DNA from: Bacillota bacterium
GTDB taxonomy: Bacteria > Bacillota > Clostridia > Oscillospirales > Ruminococcaceae
Length of the DNA: 7,126 nt
Direction of reading: 5' to 3'
Assembly (NCBI GenBank): GCA_023457175.1
Contig: JAEWMM010000068.1
Span: 1-7,126, forward strand
The notes below the pieces were generated by a model. That model searched no databases and had not been told where the DNA came from. It worked only from the letters and a program-made list of their open reading frames with translations. The translations under genes were made by a program, and so were the position numbers. Each line of letters opens with the position of its first letter. Position 1 is the first letter of the stretch. Below are positions 5,785 to 7,126 of the stretch, one piece after another.

Positions 5785-5808
5785 CAAGCGGCGGCGCGTG
5801 TTTAAAAT
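5779..5808 (+). promoter_or_regulatory. Possible divergent promoter of the MBL-fold hydrolase gene
   Basis: TTGCAA at 5779-5784 is its own reverse complement, so it can also be read rightwards; 18 bases later TAAAAT (5803-5808) is a fair -10. A start near 5815 would leave a leader of about 80 bases. A perfect TATAAT at 5872-5877 is less likely to serve as -10, because transcription from it would begin inside the AGGAGGG ribosome binding site at 5879-5885. Confidence 0.25.
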
Positions 5809-5893
5809 TAAGGCACAATCTAGAATTTCCCTGCGTTTTATAGTAGAATAGAAAGCAAGAAAAATACGGCATATAATTAGGAGGGCGTTCAAA

Positions 5894-6721
5894 ATGGGAT
5901 TTGTCGTAACCACCCTGATGGAAAACCATGCCGCCGTAGACGGCATGCACACCGAGCATGGCCTGAGCCTGCACCTGACCGACGGCAGCTTTTCGCTTCT
6001 GCTCGACACCGGCGCCACACCGGCCTTTCTGGATAATGCCAGACAGCTCGGCGTTGGTCTCGATCGCATAGATATTCTGGTGCTCAGCCACGGGCACTAC
6101 GACCACACGGGTGGCGTCAAGGCGCTGCTAGAAAGCGGCTGCCACCCCGGGGCGACCTACTTCGGGCCAAACTTTTTTGCTCGCCGGTACCATCGTGAGC
6201 CGGGCCGTCTGTACCCGATCGGCGCAAGACTGACCGAGGAATTCCTTTTTGAGCGCGCAATGCCGTTTTATGTGCTGGAGCCGGGCATACTAAAGCTCAG
6301 CGAGCAAGTCTTTCTCGTGTGCGGTATTCCTTTTAAAACTGAGCTTGAAAAAGCCAACCCAGGCATGCTGCGCCAATACGAAGGCGCTTATGTCGTGGAC
6401 GATTTCAACGATGAAACGGTGGTTGTCGTGCGCGGCGAGCAGGGTCTCGCGCTGCTTTCGGGCTGTTCGCACCGGGGCGTTGTCAACACTTGCATGTGGG
6501 TGTCCGAGCTATTCCGCGAGCCGGTGCATACCTTTATCGGCGGCACACACCTGATGGACGCGGACGAAGCGCGCATCCGCGCTACCATGGCGCGTCTGCA
6601 CGCACTCGGCGTACGCCGGCTGGGCGCATGCCACTGCAACGGCGAGCAAGCGGGCGCCATTTTTGAGCGTGAATTTGAAGGCTTCTTTAAAAATAACGCC
6701 GGTACGGTCACCGCGCTTTAA
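5894..6721 (+). CDS. Metallo-beta-lactamase-fold hydrolase, COG1237-like
   Basis: This is a 275-residue cytoplasmic metal-dependent hydrolase. The zinc motif HxHxDH is seen as SHGHYDHTGG (65-74: His66, His68, Asp70, His71), followed by GCSHRG (190-195, His193), GGTHL (216-220, His219) and a final ACHCNGEQA (245-253, His247), the set and spacing characteristic of the COG1237 group, which includes archaeal proteins annotated as dihydropterin/aminobenzene 5'-phosphate synthases. LLDTGATPAFLDNA near 36-49 is the usual early strand of the fold. No signal peptide is seen, unlike secreted beta-lactamases, so antibiotic resistance is not implied. AGGAGGG lies eight bases before the ATG. The substrate is unknown; the archaeal annotation should not be carried over, and its neighbours give no pathway clue. 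Confidence 0.9.
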   Translation: MGFVVTTLMENHAAVDGMHTEHGLSLHLTDGSFSLLLDTGATPAFLDNARQLGVGLDRIDILVLSHGHYDHTGGVKALLESGCHPGATYFGPNFFARRYHREPGRLYPIGARLTEEFLFERAMPFYVLEPGILKLSEQVFLVCGIPFKTELEKANPGMLRQYEGAYVVDDFNDETVVVVRGEQGLALLSGCSHRGVVNTCMWVSELFREPVHTFIGGTHLMDADEARIRATMARLHALGVRRLGACHCNGEQAGAIFEREFEGFFKNNAGTVTAL

Positions 6722-7123
6722 TCAGGGCGGGCAGAAGCAATCCGGCGCAAGGCAGCCGTCTTTAAGCAGCAGCACCGCCGCCGCGGCAATAATGTGCGCA
6801 TGCTTTTGCTCGTCGGGGATGTTCAATGGGTACTCCCCGATTTCGAGTAATTCGCCGTTTAATGCGGCGACGGTGCGCTGAACCGAAAAGACGGGCTTTT
6901 GATTACTGAGGCTTGAGAGGGTCAGCGTGTCTCTTTGTCGCAGCCCGCAGCTTATCAGCTGCTGGCTGCCGTCGAGCGCAATACCGGGGCCGCTTTCTGA
7001 AAAAGAGAGCACCGTCACACCCGGCGGCGCGGCAAAGGGACTTTGGCAGCCCTCAGGCCCCAGCACGATGCAGCGCGCGGATGCTTGGAGCGAAATCTGT
7101 TGTTTGACACCGCACGCGGCCAT
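6722..7123 (-). CDS. Unrecognised protein, possibly extending beyond the window
   Basis: I do not recognise this family. The 133-residue frame starts at an ATG three bases from the window edge, so its ribosome binding site, or a still longer N-terminus, cannot be seen. It has no clear membrane segment or signal peptide; a hydrophobic Ala/Leu run (IIAAAAVLLL, 111-120) is too short and lies near the C-terminus. The most structured-looking stretch is ISCGLRQRDTLTLSSLS (57-73), followed by VQRTVAALNGELLEI, which resembles a compact beta-rich fold. Five cysteines are present apart from C59, including a CLAPDCFC tail at 124-131 that could bind metal, though this is speculative. GC-rich codon use matches the neighbouring genes, supporting a real gene. 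Its TGA directly abuts the hydrolase TAA on the other strand. Confidence 0.65.
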   Translation of the reverse strand: MAACGVKQQISLQASARCIVLGPEGCQSPFAAPPGVTVLSFSESGPGIALDGSQQLISCGLRQRDTLTLSSLSNQKPVFSVQRTVAALNGELLEIGEYPLNIPDEQKHAHIIAAAAVLLLKDGCLAPDCFCPP

Positions 7124-7126
7124 GCA

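Noticed and set aside
5872..5877. Perfect TATAAT just before the hydrolase gene as its -10 box
   Set aside because: Transcription would begin inside the ribosome binding site, and the matching -35 (TAGAAA at 5849) is weak; the AT-rich stretch makes a chance match likely.
5656..6106. Minus-strand open frames spanning the galE-hydrolase promoter region
   Set aside because: They overlap the 5' ends of two clearly identified genes and the galE promoter, and their sequences show no recognisable features.

Overview
The window looks like chromosomal DNA of an anaerobic, endospore-forming member of the Clostridia. Three things point there: a V-type (A/V) rotary ATPase operon instead of an F-type one, an alpha/beta-type small acid-soluble spore protein gene, and strong AGGAGG-type ribosome binding sites with TTG/GTG starts. 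Coding DNA is GC-rich while some intergenic stretches are clearly AT-rich; a GC-rich Oscillospiraceae/Ruminococcaceae-type genome is my best guess, from style only.

Layout. Positions 1-3369 (minus strand) hold the 5' part of a V-type ATPase operon, read from right to left: subunit H/G-like stalk protein (3058-3369), subunit I (1109-3058), subunit K (613-1104), subunit E (17-604), and the first few bases of a further gene running off the left edge, probably subunit C. The genes overlap or sit within 8 bases of each other. The K subunit carries the residues that bind Na+ in the Enterococcus hirae enzyme, so this may be a sodium-translocating ATPase. A plausible promoter lies at 3470-3498. Positions 3370-3979 are a non-coding stretch, AT-rich from about 3420 to 3840, ending in a 16-bp stem-loop at 3885-3921.

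Positions 3980-4177 (minus) encode the spore protein, with a perfect 8-bp inverted repeat just upstream. Positions 4178-4721 hold no credible gene. The right half (4486-4716) is a decayed CRISPR array: four divergent copies of a type I-C-like repeat spaced 62-72 bases apart, with no leader and no cas genes. It starts five bases beyond the galE stop codon.

Positions 4722-5708 (minus) encode UDP-glucose 4-epimerase (galE). Divergent from it, 5894-6721 (plus) encodes a metallo-beta-lactamase-fold hydrolase of the COG1237 type. The two share a 185-bp promoter region in which one palindromic TTGCAA could serve as -35 for both directions. At the right edge, 6722-7123 (minus) encodes a protein I do not recognise; its stop codon abuts that of the hydrolase.

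The genes are mostly housekeeping. The least ordinary element is the eroded, leaderless CRISPR array, whose repeats look like mixtures of two repeat variants. I saw no intact, clearly undescribed multi-gene system.
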